A stretch of 64,000 bases of DNA, from positions 310,001 through 374,000 of the forward strand of contig SADC01001359.1 of assembly GCA_004194705.1 (NCBI GenBank), in the 5' to 3' direction. The position numbers and the translations under genes are program-made. Below the pieces are notes generated by a model, which was given only the letters and a program-made list of their open reading frames with translations, ran no database searches and was not told the origin of the DNA. Positions within the stretch are counted from its first letter, which is position 1, and every line of letters starts with the position of its first letter. The stretch is from Ditylenchus dipsaci. Its lineage: Eukaryota > Nematoda > Chromadorea > Rhabditida > Anguinidae. Of the stretch, positions 22,410 through 34,245 are shown in pieces.

Positions 22410-22839
22410 TTCAATAATAAAGATATATCTCTAGAATGTTGATGAGTTTTGGGACCTGTTCTGGTTTATGGGACGCATATTTTCACTATATATATCTTTT
22501 TATTTTTTAGGTCGATCAAGTTGAGTATGGTGACCGGGGTGACAATAATCACCTTGATCAACAAAATTACTTATTAAACTATTCATATAGGTTATCGATA
22601 GAAACATGACTGCCATAAGAAACAAAATAAATGAAAAGTATAGTATAAATTAGCGTCCGCCCTAAACCGAACCAAGTCCGAAATAAAGAATTTATGTGCG
22701 TATGCTGCAATGCTTGAATATGTTCAGAAGGTTGAAAAATAGAACCACTCTCTATTTGAACCACACTCTCTAATAGAACCACACCCCCAAGGGGGGTTGA
22801 AAAATAGAACCACATGTGGTTCTATTAGAGAGAATACGG

Positions 22840-23644
22840 TAGTCGAAAAATCAGTGTTGTCACTCAACGTAGAATTACCCTCAAAAATCACAACTCCGGG
22901 CGACTTGAAGCGGATGTCTTTAAAAAGTTATAAACAGAGACATTATTAAACTTTGAAATTTTCAAAACTTTAGAAAAATTGAAACAACCCATTCTTGTCT
23001 CGAGTGGAACCTGAAATTTTGATGCTACCCAGAATTGTGAGAAATTGGACTTTAAAAAAAATTATTTGGCTTTCTTGGACCGTTCTATACATTAAAACAC
23101 AAAAGAGCGTATCAAAAAAGAAATAATTGGATTTACCTCTTCTTCACAGTCTATCATTGATGTTCCACAGACTCATTTGACATACGATGTAAATACTAGA
23201 CTGATTGAATTTATAAATGACAACGTCAAACAGAAAAGTTCAGGGCAAAACTTTTCATAATGCTATGCTGGCAAGCAAACATTGAAGATAAAGGACAAAA
23301 CGCCAAGTAAAACTCAGGCACTTCACTGCTTGACAATTTATTTTTGAATCGGTTCATTCTCTGTTCAAGGCATATTTTTGAACACATTATATATTTTCCA
23401 AAAAATTGAAGCCATGAAGGCAGCAGAAAGCATTGCAAAACGTATATGTCAATTAGATAAGATCACCCGATCCGGGCGAGCGCTAGTGTTACATATATTA
23501 TTCGGTTAAGTTACTATACCGCCTAGCTTAAAGTCACCTTGAATCATATTTTTAAGCGTTTTAGCATGCGTTACACGCTTAAAATATGCTTTGTGTGGCG
23601 GTCGACATTTTTCAGCGAATTTTTTTATATTAATATTTGAGTCT
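22840..23644. other. No gene recognised
   Basis: AT-rich sequence with no paired ends and no supported exon. Confidence 0.5.
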
Positions 23645-23838
23645 CTAGTAGCAAATACACCCCCCCCTCGCCATAAATTTTTCTTGGACCCAGACCCAGA
23701 AAAATGCGTAAGACATTTATTAGTCACAACTTCCGTTCGCTGGCCTAGCCCCGAGTCTAAGGCTAAGCCTAAACTTGTTGTTTGAAAGGGCAGTGATTTT
23801 GCAAAGGTCAGATTTATGGGGGCGGAGGTTGCTACTAG
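23645..23838. mobile_element. MITE with CTAGTAGC ends
   Basis: CTAGTAGCAAATACACCCC at the left and GGGGGCGG...GCTACTAG at the right. The interior CGCTGGCCTA...CTAAGCCTAAACTTG is shared with the copy at 46,212-46,456. Confidence 0.75.
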
Positions 23839-23959
23839 CGCCAAATTTGAGTTTTTGCCTTGCGGACCAAGGTAACTAAACTTTAAAGGGTACGTGGATA
23901 CCCCACAATCGCCGAAAAAGATGGAATTTGGAGATAGTTTTGTTATCTTGGGCCTACCG

Positions 23960-24060
23960 CACGAAGAAACTCTGGTATGCATCTTTTTTCATGCATCCAG
24001 AGTCACTTTCGAGTGATTTGTGTCTCAGGTATGTGGGTGTGCGCATCTCAACTCCAAAGA
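23960..24060 (+). repeat. Dispersed GTGTGCGCATCTCAA family member
   Basis: Contains CCAGAGTCACTTTCGAGTG and GTGTGCGCATCTCAACTCC, shared with 8,241-8,335, 32,500-32,600, 37,398-37,480, 39,958-40,040 and 48,100-48,200. Confidence 0.8.
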
Positions 24061-24545
24061 TTTGAACCATATAGCAAGGACCGCAGGCCGAAAAAACACG
24101 CACAAAACACACAATGGCTATTAAGAATTTCACCGTAATCTTTAAAAAATTTTGAGAAAAGGTCATATAAAACCAAAACCCCGCAAACCCAGAAGCACTC
24201 CCTAATTAAGAATAAATTTAAATTCAAAAAGATCTGGTCTTCTGTTAATATGTCTGAGGTTTTTCAATAATTTGTCCAGAAAGACCCCAACTCAAATCGT
24301 CTAATGGACATATTGTCTTTACAATACAGTTAGCTGTTTATGAACCTATACTGTTTGTTAATTTTTCCCATCAAGTTCGTTCCCTCAGGTAGCCCAACAC
24401 TTTATTTACCACATTTTTTAAAGTATTTTACTAGTTTTCTTTTTTCAGTATAGTCCTGAAAATCGGAAGAATTACGATTTTATTGGTCTCCTTTGAAAAT
24501 TAGCACAGCGCCATTTAGACCCGTAGATTGACATCGGTTTTAAGG

Positions 24546-24739
24546 CAGGGCTGCCATATGTCCTTCTTAAAAAGATTTGTCATTTTTTGCGACCCCAAAT
24601 CTTTTTTAATTTTTGAAGTTTTAGTCAAAAACTTTTTTTCGCTCAAAATGGCAATAAGCACTAGATAAAATGCACTTTTTCCTTCAAATTCCTGTTTTTG
24701 ACCAAATGTCCTTTTTTTAATTTTGAGATGGCAGCCCTG
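24546..24739. mobile_element. hAT-type MITE, 194 bp
   Basis: Ends CAGGGCTGCCAT and ATGGCAGCCCTG with a perfect 8-bp duplication TTTTAAGG (24,538-24,545 and 24,740-24,747). It is the intact reference for the degenerate copies at 2,008-2,560. Confidence 0.92.
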
Positions 24740-25341
24740 TTTTAAGGCCATACCAAGAGGAATGAGTCTTAAATAGCGAAATCTGCAGGGTTCTATTCAT
24801 TGGACTCACACAGAATTCAGCTTGAAAAATGGTGGTTATCGCAAAAATTTCATCTCGATGGTGACTTTCTTGAAAAAACTCGTGAAGAATAGTAGGTTGT
24901 TCTTGACTTGTTTTGCATGCAGTTGTCGTTCACTAATAAAATATGAAGTTTGCCTCTGCGTTAATTTAGCCCTGCCATTGTGCAGTCAACTTGTGTTGTG
25001 AACCTGATGAACTCTGCGAAGGAATTCGCAGACCCAATGGTTGTCTAATGTACAAATTTAATTCAGAGAGGAATTAAAAGCTGTGCTGCTACTGCTGTTC
25101 GTTTGTTTCATTGTCGTGTCTTTTTTCTGGAAAAAAGCTATTCTCCAAAAATAAATGCTTGTTTCTTCGTACACTTTGTGAATCACAAGCACACCTGGCA
25201 ATGAACTGATACATGAAAGTGTGGGGAAATAGGCTAGGAAGAATTCTGCGATTTAGCTTACATTTATGCGCGTTTTATTTCCTTCTAATTAATTGTTGTA
25301 TTAGCCGTGGAAAAGGCTCCACCTTATGACATGGAGTTGTA

Positions 25342-28300
25342 ATGGTGAAGAAAAGAGATGAGTGGAGCTCAAAAATGCAATTTGTTCTGACTTGTGTTGG
25401 GTATGCCGTTGGTTTGGGCAAGTTGTGATGCATCCAATCAAATCTCCTTAGCTAAACTTCTAATTTTCAGGCAATGTTTGGCGTTTTCCAGCTACTGCTT
25501 CCGAGCACGGAAAAAGTAATCAGACAGCGTATTCACTAGGGTTGGAATAAGACCGGTCTGAATCTTTTTCGGGAATATTCCCGGTCTAAATCTTTTTTTC
25601 CGGTCCGATTCGGTCCAAATCTTTTTATGTCCAAATAACCGAAAAAATTCAAACAAATCATAAAAAATCAATCAAAATCGTTAAAGAAAACATCAAAATC
25701 TTCATTAAAATATCATACCATTAAAAAGGGTGGTTATATTTTTTAGAATATCTGGATAACCGTTCAGGTTGGTTTGAATTGGCCATCAAGTAAAAAGTCA
25801 TTTTTCGGTCAAATTTTTTTTGTCAAAAAGTGTCGACCGCCACATAAAAACATGTTTTAAGCATGATTTCAGGTTCTGAAACGTTGAAAAAAGATGATTT
25901 TGGGCGATTTTGGGTCACGTAGGGATTTTTTACTGCAGTTAAAATGTTCATTTTCGAGAAGATTCAGACCGATTTTTCATTGTCGGTCCGAATCTAAGAT
26001 TCGGACCAATAATAAACCGGGAATATTCCGGGAACATTCCCATCACCCAACCCTAGTATTCACTCTAATAGAGCACCTCCCCACTCATTCAAAATCGTAT
26101 TTTTGGCATAGTGTTTTGACCCGATTTTCGAACCTTTTTTTCAGACAAGTCGCTACGCATTTTGTAGCTCATCTCATTAGCTAAAAATTGACTGGTAACT
26201 TGCCTGAGAAAAGTGCTCAAAAAGTTGGTCAAAACACAATGCCAAAGATACGCTTTTGAATTAAGGGATGGCTTTGTTATAGAGGATAAGTTATTAGGTT
26301 CTGCACAAATTGAAGTTCAATGCTCTTTAAGGTGCCTTCTTTATTCCCTACACAATTTGTGCCATAGTTGTCGGATTTCCCGTTATGTTTTTCGAGATGA
26401 CTATCGGTCAATTTCACCAGATTGCAGCCAATAGATTGTTCCCTAAATATGTCTCTTTCTTTAGAGGTACTGAAGTTTTTTCATATACCTCGAGGCAATA
26501 ATTTATTTGGTTGCAGGACTTGGTTGGTGCATGGCAATACTAAATACCATAGTCGGTATAACCTACAATACTGTGATTGGATGGTGTCTCATGTATACAT
26601 TCTACTCTATTTTTTTCCTATGAGTATCTGGACGGATTGTGGCAACGATTGGAATGATGCATGTTTGTGACTCTATTTTTAGATGTAATTTTCAGTTTAT
26701 TTCACATAGGCTGTTCCACTAACATGTCTTCTATTCCATCCGACTGCCTGCTCAACATTAGTGAGACTCCCAGCAAACAATTCTTCTTCAACAAAATTCT
26801 AGAGAAATCGCACTCCATTAGTGATTTTAGTTCTTTTAATTGGAGAATGGCGATTGCTATTTTGGTTTCTGCTATGGGATGTGGTAGGCTAATACTTCAC
26901 TTACCATATCACTTAACCCTGAAATATTTGTCAAAATAGTGGGTATGGCTCTATTAAAGGGTGTTCTTTAATTAGAGAAAATACGGTAGCTCAAAACAAG
27001 AGAGTACGAGTTTTGGGAAAGGCTATAATTGAAGAAAATACGATATTTCAATCACTTACTCTTCGAATCAGACTAAGAAAAAAGCTATAAAAATTTAAAC
27101 GTAGACGGATTTCCGGAAATACACTGCATTTCAAATGATCTGATTTTTAGATGAATTGAAAACTACCTTTTTAATCAATTTATTTTCAGCCCTTATCAAT
27201 GTTACTGGAACCAAATCCATGGGGAAAACAGCCTATGTTACTGCAACAGTCCCCTATTTTTTGATTATGGCTCTGTTAGGCAATTCATTGTTCATTCCTG
27301 GCGGTTTGGAGGGCATTGTTTCTTCCTTGCAGCCAGATTTCAACCATTTGACGAGGATGGATGTGACCTTTTAACATCGTTTCTTTGCGCAATACACTTT
27401 TTTCAGACATGGTACAAAGCGGGTGGTCAAATAAGCTACTCACTGAGTCTTGGGGTGGCAAATCTGATCTCTTTCTCCAGCTGCAATAGCAAGAATTACA
27501 ACTGTTACAGCGATTGTTTGGTGGTGTCGATGGCTGATTTTGGAATGAGTTTACTTGGTAGTTTGACCATTTTCTCAGTGATGGGCATTCTTGCCTTCAA
27601 GAACAATCCCACTGGCACTGTCTTTGCCAAGCCGATTGCAGAAGGTATTGTCTATGCACGATCTTTTTTTTTGTAAAGGGACGCTTTGTATATTTTAGAC
27701 AAATGTCCGAATTTTGGCAAAAGTTTTGCCAAAATTTGCCTTGGTAGCCAGCGTTGTTTTTGCGACCATTAGAAAGTCAAAAGTGTCGGTTAAACATATT
27801 TTTTGATTACACAAAAAATTTCAAGGGATTTTTTTCACACAAAATTTGGAAACAAAGTTTAGAGGGAGACGAACGAAAAGTAAGCGCTTTTCCCATTTTT
27901 TCATATTTGTCCAGAATAGACAAATGTCTATGCACCGCTTTTTCCGAATAATTTTATTTTTTATACAGGCACTTCATTAGCTTTTGTGGCTTATCCAGAA
28001 GCACTTGTGCTGATGCATTTTCTAGAGTCTGGTCAATTGTCTTCTTTGTCACACTTGTTTTGCTTGGTGTTGGCTCTTTTGTGAGTTTATTAAATATTTG
28101 ATTTCCATAGCAAATAAATATTTGCACACGAAAATTTTCTGCAGTAAATTTTGTGTGATTGAATGCAGGGCTCCATCCTTCTCTCATTCACTACCATGAT
28201 AATTGATCAATGGCCGACCCTCGGAAACTATCGACAAGTGGTAGTGTTCGGACAAGCCTTATTTTACTTTGCCGGTGGCTGTCTGTTCTGTACACCGGTA

Positions 28301-31073
28301 AATTAAAAAATTTAATAATTCATTTGCTTTTGTCAAATATCGAAAATTAAAATCAATCAGGCGGGTTTTTATTACTTCAACGTAATGAATGATTATGGAC
28401 CTGGTTTCGCAGTATTGCTGGTTGTTTTCCTTGAGCTGATCTGCTGCATTCATATTTACGGTTAGCTAATTCAATGGCGCAGTAATCATAATAAGAGCTC
28501 TGAATTAACTCAAATTCAGGTTACTCAAATTTTCGAGATAATTTGATCACAATGTTTGGATACCCAAAAACTTACTGGGAAAAGTATTTTCCCATCTGGC
28601 TGGTACCTGAAGTTTATGTGGCTGGTCGTGAGCCCTGTAGCAGTCTTTGTGAGTTATAGTAAATAGGTAAGGGTGGGGTTGTTGGCGGTTGGTCAACCTC
28701 ACCGGTCGGCTGATTTTTTGAATTTGGATTTTGAAAATTTAGACTTGATATGGCAAACATTCGTCTCGGCACAAAAATAAAGGCAGCCACAACTGGACAT
28801 AACATAAACCTCTATCTAAAATAACTCTGAGATAATTTTGGCTTGCCAGCACATAAATAAAATCATCACGAAAAAACTCGGTTTAAAATGATCTTTTGGC
28901 GGTCCTGAATTATGTTATGCCGCGTTTTGACTAGAGACACCGAAATGCCCTTCAACGATATAACGATGAGATGTTCTTGTTCCATTTTTGGACCAATCGA
29001 TGTGACGACCGATGTTAGCTTTCGGGACCGGTGTATCGTTACGATGTTTTACCTAAAAATTTGGATAACGATGTAATTTCAGACATTTCTGACAAAATTC
29101 TTTATCCCGGCATAACACAACAAGGGCAATCATGAGACGAATCTAATACGAGAATTTCAATAATGGGAGATTTTTGTTGAGGAAGATTAACATTTATACC
29201 TTATGCGGACTCAGATTCGATCTGGGGTAGTCGTAAACGTCCCTTGCCGCTGAGAAAAGTTGTTCGCTAGACTGACTTGTCGCTAAAGCCAAAAGATTTT
29301 AGTCAATATCGGGTAGGTTTTTTCCTGACCCTAGGCAATGAAAAAACATTAAATTTTAAGTTTGGCAAAAATAAAAATAAAATATTTTCCAGAACTGCAA
29401 AGGATCAGCCTCTGGATCATTGCACTTTTGTTTGTTGTGACTTTTCGTCTCGATCATGATACTTTTGGCGTGTTTATTGTTGTCACCATGCTCATCCACA
29501 AAGAAATAGCTCAGGTGGCCAAAAAAGAAGTAGCGGCCTTAGATGGAGGAGTCCTTATTTCTGAAACTAACCAGCATGGGCATCTGATGCAGTGACAAAA
29601 AGATATTATCGGGTTTTATATTTGATATCTGAATTCTTCGAAAGCCTGAACAAAAAGAAATCGTTTCAGCGAGTTGTTGCCAGGTTACAATCTTTTACCA
29701 TTTTCATATTGGATCCTTCGTCACGCAGAAAAACATGCTGTTGTGCTTCACCGATCCCCGCTCTTTCTGCATCTCGCATGCAATATTCTCAATTCTTTCG
29801 AAGTTATGATTTCCTAGAATCTCAGAGAAAGTGAAAGAAAGTAAGCATTAAAATGGAGAATACCTGGAAAATGACGGACACATAGAATGAATTTGAGACG
29901 ATTCGACAACGGCAAAATGCAAGTTCTGGCAGGCAATAAGGTGCATAATCTTCCGGTCGAGTGCAAATAAATCTCCTGTAATAGATGTTGGAAACTGCAA
30001 AGCAACGTGCTAGAAAAATAGTAAGGTAATGCCTGATCCTCTGACAATGAATTTCTCTTATCCTTACATCATGGACTCTTTCTTGACTTCTTCTATCTGC
30101 TCCATCGCTTCAAAACTCTTCTGATACATAGGATGCTTACGAAGATGAGACTTCAAGTTTTCTGGACTGGAATTGCTTAGCTTGATCTTTGTCAGATATT
30201 TGTCTTCTTCGCCTTTGAACAAATTTTCCACAATAGGCTCACGCTAAAAGAACGAAAAATATACACAAAATCATCTGCTTATTATTCTGCTAAATAATCA
30301 AATCAATCAAACGATGTACGATTAGCAAGTCAAAAACGATGCGATATCGATGTTTTCAAAAATGGGGCCAACGATGTAACGATGCGATGTTTTTCAGCAA
30401 AATCGAGACCGATGTAACGATGTTTTCGATAGGATATATCGATCGTCGGTGTCTCTAGTCGTTATAGTTATTAAACACTATTAACACTCAAACACTCTTC
30501 GAAATGTACCGAAAAAACAAGTGAAAAAACAACCTAACTAACCGACAACCAACAACCCTAGTAAATATATCGAAATCGCTTGCTTATTTCAGGCACTTTT
30601 TGCATTTGCAGTCTACGAACAGGTTGCAGAGCCAGCTGGATATACTAAGACTGACTATGAAGTTTACCCAGCTTTTATTCAATTAATTGCGTGGCTCTTT
30701 CCCCTGTTCACCTTGGCTCCACTCTTGATCGTAGGAATTTGGGAGGTTTATGAAGCCATCAAATGTAAAAGGGTACTAAACAAATTCCATTCTATAAATT
30801 TCCGAATATTATGGATTATAGGGATTGATGAGCATCTGGCAGCCGGAGTACAACCGTCTCAATAAAAGCAGAATCTACGATACTAGTTCAATCATTACAC
30901 CAGCTTTTCGGACAACAAAGCCGGATGTAAAACCAATGCAAGCTCGGGGTGATACTGGTACAGAAAACCCATCCGAACGAATTCTGCGACCACAGTCTCA
31001 ACCAAGACAGACGCCAGAGAAAGCAAATATGCCCAACAATCGCCATATTCCCTTCAAATCAACTCTTGTATAA
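25342..31073 (+). CDS. SLC6-family sodium-dependent neurotransmitter/amino-acid transporter
   Basis: Sodium-coupled symporter of the SLC6 (SNF) fold in the plasma membrane; the substrate cannot be told from sequence alone. Thirteen exons: 25342-25417, 25471-25515, 26332-26466, 26517-26662, 26710-26883, 27190-27362, 27407-27644, 27969-28080, 28169-28297, 28361-28460, 28520-28648, 30593-30772, 30822-31073, giving about 629 residues, the usual family length. TM1 carries CVGYAVGLGNVWRFPATA (family signature). TM3 is followed by a Cys-bearing extracellular loop (WTDCGNDWNDAC) with candidate N-glycosylation sites. TM8 has ISYSLSLGVANLISFSS, and LAFVAYPEAL marks the TM9 region. The C-terminus is polar. 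Intron 1 appears to use a GC donor (GCAAGT). Three one-base indels (exons 4, 8 and 11) need correcting. The start ATG follows an in-frame TGA; an upstream coding exon is not excluded. Confidence 0.93.
25537..26055. mobile_element. hAT-type element in SLC6 intron 2
   Basis: Ends TAGGGTTGG and CCAACCCTA with perfect 8-bp duplication GTATTCAC (25,529-25,536 and 26,056-26,063). Subterminal repeats of CCGGTCTGAATCTTTTT type. 519 bp, no coding content. It explains why this intron is about 800 nt when its neighbours are about 50. Confidence 0.93.
28932..30457 (-). mobile_element. Relict hAT transposon in SLC6 intron 11
   Basis: Ends TAGAGACACCGA and TCGGTGTCTCTA (12 bp, perfect), with CGATGTAACGATG words near both ends. 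A clean 8-bp duplication is not visible (GTTTTGAC against GTCGTTAT), so the flanks have diverged or an end is displaced. It carries transposase fragments on the minus strand. 1,526 bp. Confidence 0.8.
29814..30245 (-). pseudogene. hAT transposase fragments with BED-finger remnant
   Basis: On the minus strand, about 30,245-30,075 encodes KIKLSNSSPENLKSHLRKHP, the C-terminal half of a BED-type zinc finger. Further on, about 30,000-29,880 in another frame reads TSITGDLFALDRKIMHLIAC and QNLHFAVVESSQIHS, matching the conserved hAT segment before the catalytic domain. Frames are broken, and the DDE domain and dimerisation tail are not recognisable. Confidence 0.7.
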
Positions 31074-32154
31074 GTATTTAGCATTGATGGTTTTGAAAAT
31101 TTTGATAAATACCACCCAATCTTTATACAGAGTATGTGAAATATGCCCTCTTTAGGTGACAAATGCCGCCTTTCTGGAATTTCTGCCCTTATGAATGTTC
31201 ACATTTTCAATATTTTGTTTCTAGCTGGCATCCTGATTATTTTAGAGCATATCTACTATTGATCTACTATAGACAATACTTTTACAATTGTTTCACACTA
31301 TACTAAGTGAAAGGGTCCGAAATATTCGTAAAATAATTAATAGAGCGGTTTATTTTCTCAGTTACTACGAATACTACCAATTTGGGGTTTTCCATTTTAG
31401 AAGGTAGATGAATAAGTTCTTACAAAATGTTTTTGTTATAAATTTTTAATCTGAAGTGATTTACCAGTTACTGTATGTATTACGTAGGTAGCATGTTTTA
31501 TACCAAAAAACTCATTTATTTCTTTTTTCTTTACAAACACTTTGCTTTTTTATAAAAAATTATTGCAATTTTGGCTTTCCAATGGTCCATCCGAATTTGA
31601 TTAACGAAAATTCACGCAATTATCTCTTCTGGAAATTCGGTATCTACATTGTAAGCATAAAATTTATTCACAGCATTTTGTTGTAGAACAGATAAAGAGC
31701 TACAATACCCATTTTACAGAAAAAATTTTGCGTGCAAGAATGTTTCAATTTGAACATGGTTTGCGAATAATTAAAAAAATGCGCCCCGGACTAAATAAGT
31801 TCCGAGATATGGCCTTTAAAAAAAGCAAAAATGACCAAACCCCAAGTTTTACCAAATTTGATTTATTTGCTTGATTTTTTTTCAAAAGGGGTTATCTCAA
31901 CAGTCTTTCATTTAAAAGTTATTCTGTAAAGTGAGTTTGCAGCTCTTGATTTACGCTACCACAAAGTGCTAAGTTTTTGTATCATTGCTAAACACTTAAT
32001 CCCACTTTTGACTCGATTGACCCACTGTTGACCAGTTGAGATGACGAAAATGCTTGTCAACTTTTCAAAATGATCTAACAATTGTTTAGAGCCATATGCT
32101 GACTTTTTTAAATAATACAGCTACGTTTATATACCATTCGGAATAGAGATTGGA
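31074..32154. other. No gene recognised; SLC6 3' flank
   Basis: AT-rich sequence. No clear poly(A) signal stands out within the first 200 bases after the SLC6 stop. No repeats with paired ends. Confidence 0.5.
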
Positions 32155-32245
32155 GGCTACAAAAGGGCCGGAGCACGGTATAAGAACTCCTCCCAAAAAT
32201 CGGTTATAACCACTTTTTTGTGTAACGTACAGAAAACATGTTTTT

Positions 32246-32737
32246 AGGTGGCGAAAAACCATTTCCGGAATTTTTTTTTGCCTTGGGGCCCCACGTTGGG
32301 AGACCACGGTAAACCACAGTTTTCAGGGTATTCTACCCTGTTTTTGTCACTGGAGCTGGGCAAAAAGAGTCTCTAGATGCATTTATTATCAAGAGTATTT
32401 CTCGGAAGTATCTATAAGGTAAGAGAGTGCGCGCATCTCTAACTCTCAAGCCCCCTGCGCCCTTTTCGGGGGTGCAACGTGCTTGGCGGCTTGGAGTTGA
32501 GATGCGCACACTCTCATACCTTAGAGACCAATCACTCGAAAATAGACTCTGGATGCATGAAAAATGTATGCATACCAGAATTTCTTTATGCGGTAGGCCC
32601 CAGTTAACAAAACTATCTTCGAACACTTTTTAAAGGTATCTGGATACCCATTAGATGGCTTTCCTTGGTCCCCAAGGCAAAAAGTCAAAATTTTCAAAAA
32701 ATATTTTTTTCCGGAAATGGTTTTCCGCCACCTAAAA
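32246..32737. mobile_element. Nested foldback element, GTTTTTAGGTGGCG ends
   Basis: GTTTTTAGGTGGCG with AACCATTTCCGG at the left is mirrored at the right. The core includes a minus-orientation copy of the GTGTGCGCATCTCAA family. Removing it joins the left arm of the host foldback element so that it pairs with 34,130-34,160. Confidence 0.7.
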
Positions 32738-33210
32738 ACGGGGCGTAATCGTTTTGCCAATGAAACTTTTGCCGATAAGATCATTTTTCCAACTGCACCT
32801 TTTTTCGATTGAGATCTTTTCGCTATTGGCATCTTTTCTCCGATACTTTCTTTTCGCAAGTACTCTTATTTTTCTGATAAATAAGCAGTGTAAATCTGAC
32901 TAAATTTTATAAATGTTGCTTTGATTTATTCCACAAATAGTTTTTTCACATTTTATGTAATTTAAGAAAGACATTGTTACGAAATCAATAAGTGCTTTCA
33001 GTATATCCGTTTAGTCTTCGGAAAAGCTTTTATGCGTTTGGGCACTTGTCTTGTCCTTATCATGGCAATTTCAAAGGTTTAAAGGACCATACTTGTTGAT
33101 GACAACGGGAATTTGGGAAATTCAAATGCGCGCGGACACTTTTTTTATTCCGAAATTGTTTTTTTAATCATTTATATGTATTAAGATTAAATGATCAATA
33201 ATAACACAGC

Positions 33211-33280
33211 AGACGAGGAAATAGAACCTGAGACCGATATTCACCGCACTAAGCTGCTATACCACTGAGCTACCTGGGTC
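33211..33280 (-). repeat. tRNA-like sequence in centre of foldback element
   Basis: On the minus strand, AGGTAGCTCAGTGGTATAGC (A box) is followed about 30 nt later by CAGGTTCTATTTCC (B box), with tRNA spacing. The acceptor ends do not pair well, so a tRNA-derived relic or Pol III promoter is more likely than a functional tRNA. It is flanked by inverted arms containing GCGCGCATTTGAATTTCCC / complement. Confidence 0.65.
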
Positions 33281-34245
33281 ATTTATATAAATTAGGTTTT
33301 TTAATATTATATTCCAACAACACATAATTCAAAAACATTTTTGGAGTAAAAAAGTGTCCCGCGCGCATTTGAATTTCCCAAATTCCCATTGTCATCAACA
33401 AGTATGGTCCATTAAAGGGGGTGCAAATCATAATGCTAATATTTTGAACTCTCATAACAATCAAGGCTGTGAGAGCAAGCCGAAAATTATGGATTTGCGA
33501 ATAAAACGAAGGTTTCAGGTAGATCTTGGCTTTTCAGTCAGCTCTAGTAGCTTATGAAACGCTGTGTTAATGTTTAAGTTGGATAGCCAAGAGCCTTAGC
33601 ATCATTTTGATACCAAACTTGTCAATAAAATATGAAAAAATGGGGTAAAAAATAGGGTGTGCACCCAGAAGAATCTGAACCTGAGAGTTTAAAATATTAG
33701 CATTATGATTTGCACCCCCTAAAAACCTTTGCCATGATAAAAAAAGATAGGTGCCCAAACGCATAAAACGCTTTTCCGGAAACTGAGCGGATATACTGAA
33801 AGCACTTATTGATTTCGTAACAATGTCTTTCTTAAGTTACATAAAATGTGAAAAAAACTATTTGTGGAATAAATCAAAGCAACATTTATAAAATTTAGTC
33901 AGATTTACACTTCTCAGTCACATTTACACTGCTTATTCATCAGAAAAATAAGAGTACTTGCGAAAAGAAAGTATCGGAGAAAAGATGCCAATAGCGAAAA
34001 GATCTCAATGGCAAAAAGATGCCATTGGAAAAATGATCTTATCGGCAAAAAGATACATTTGGCAAAATGATCTCATTGGCAAAAAGATTCATTTGGCAAA
34101 ATGATCTCATTGGCAAAAGTTTCATTGGCAAAACGATTACGCCCCTAAAAACATATTTTCTGTACGTTAAAGATGCTAAAACACACGAAAAAGTGGTTAA
34201 AACCGGTTTTTGGGTGGAGCTCCTATACCTTACTTTAGCCTACAA

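Larger units (their letters stand above)
19974..22839. mobile_element. 2.9-kb interval bounded by pogo-type inverted ends
   Basis: CCGTATTCTCTCTAATAGAA at the left and its reverse complement at the right are flanked by TA on both sides. Both ends carry the same subterminal array (CTCTCTAATAGAACCACAC, AAGGGGGGTTG). Just inside, about 160 bp (20,090-20,248) is repeated inverted at about 21,985-22,150. The interval holds a pogo-type transposase C-terminal fragment (22,218-22,409), two nested MITEs and an RPS27 gene. It may be one element that engulfed a gene, or independent copies that happen to bracket it. Confidence 0.65.
32155..34245. mobile_element. Large foldback element, about 2.1 kb
   Basis: Arms run inward from GGCTACAAAAG (32,155) and CTTTAGCCTACAAAAG (34,234, inverted), through GGCAAAACGATTACGCC, a series of TTGGCAAAATGATCTCA units and TAAGCAGTGTAAATCTGAC, to GTGCCCAAACGCATAAAA. 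The TTGGCAAA units are expanded in the right arm only. The left arm carries a 490-bp insertion (32,246-32,737). The centre holds a smaller inverted repeat around a tRNA-like sequence. It is foldback-type by architecture; no coding content. Confidence 0.8.

Noticed and set aside
33211..33280. Functional tRNA gene
   Set aside because: A and B boxes are good, but acceptor and anticodon stems do not pair convincingly and it sits in the loop of an inverted repeat.
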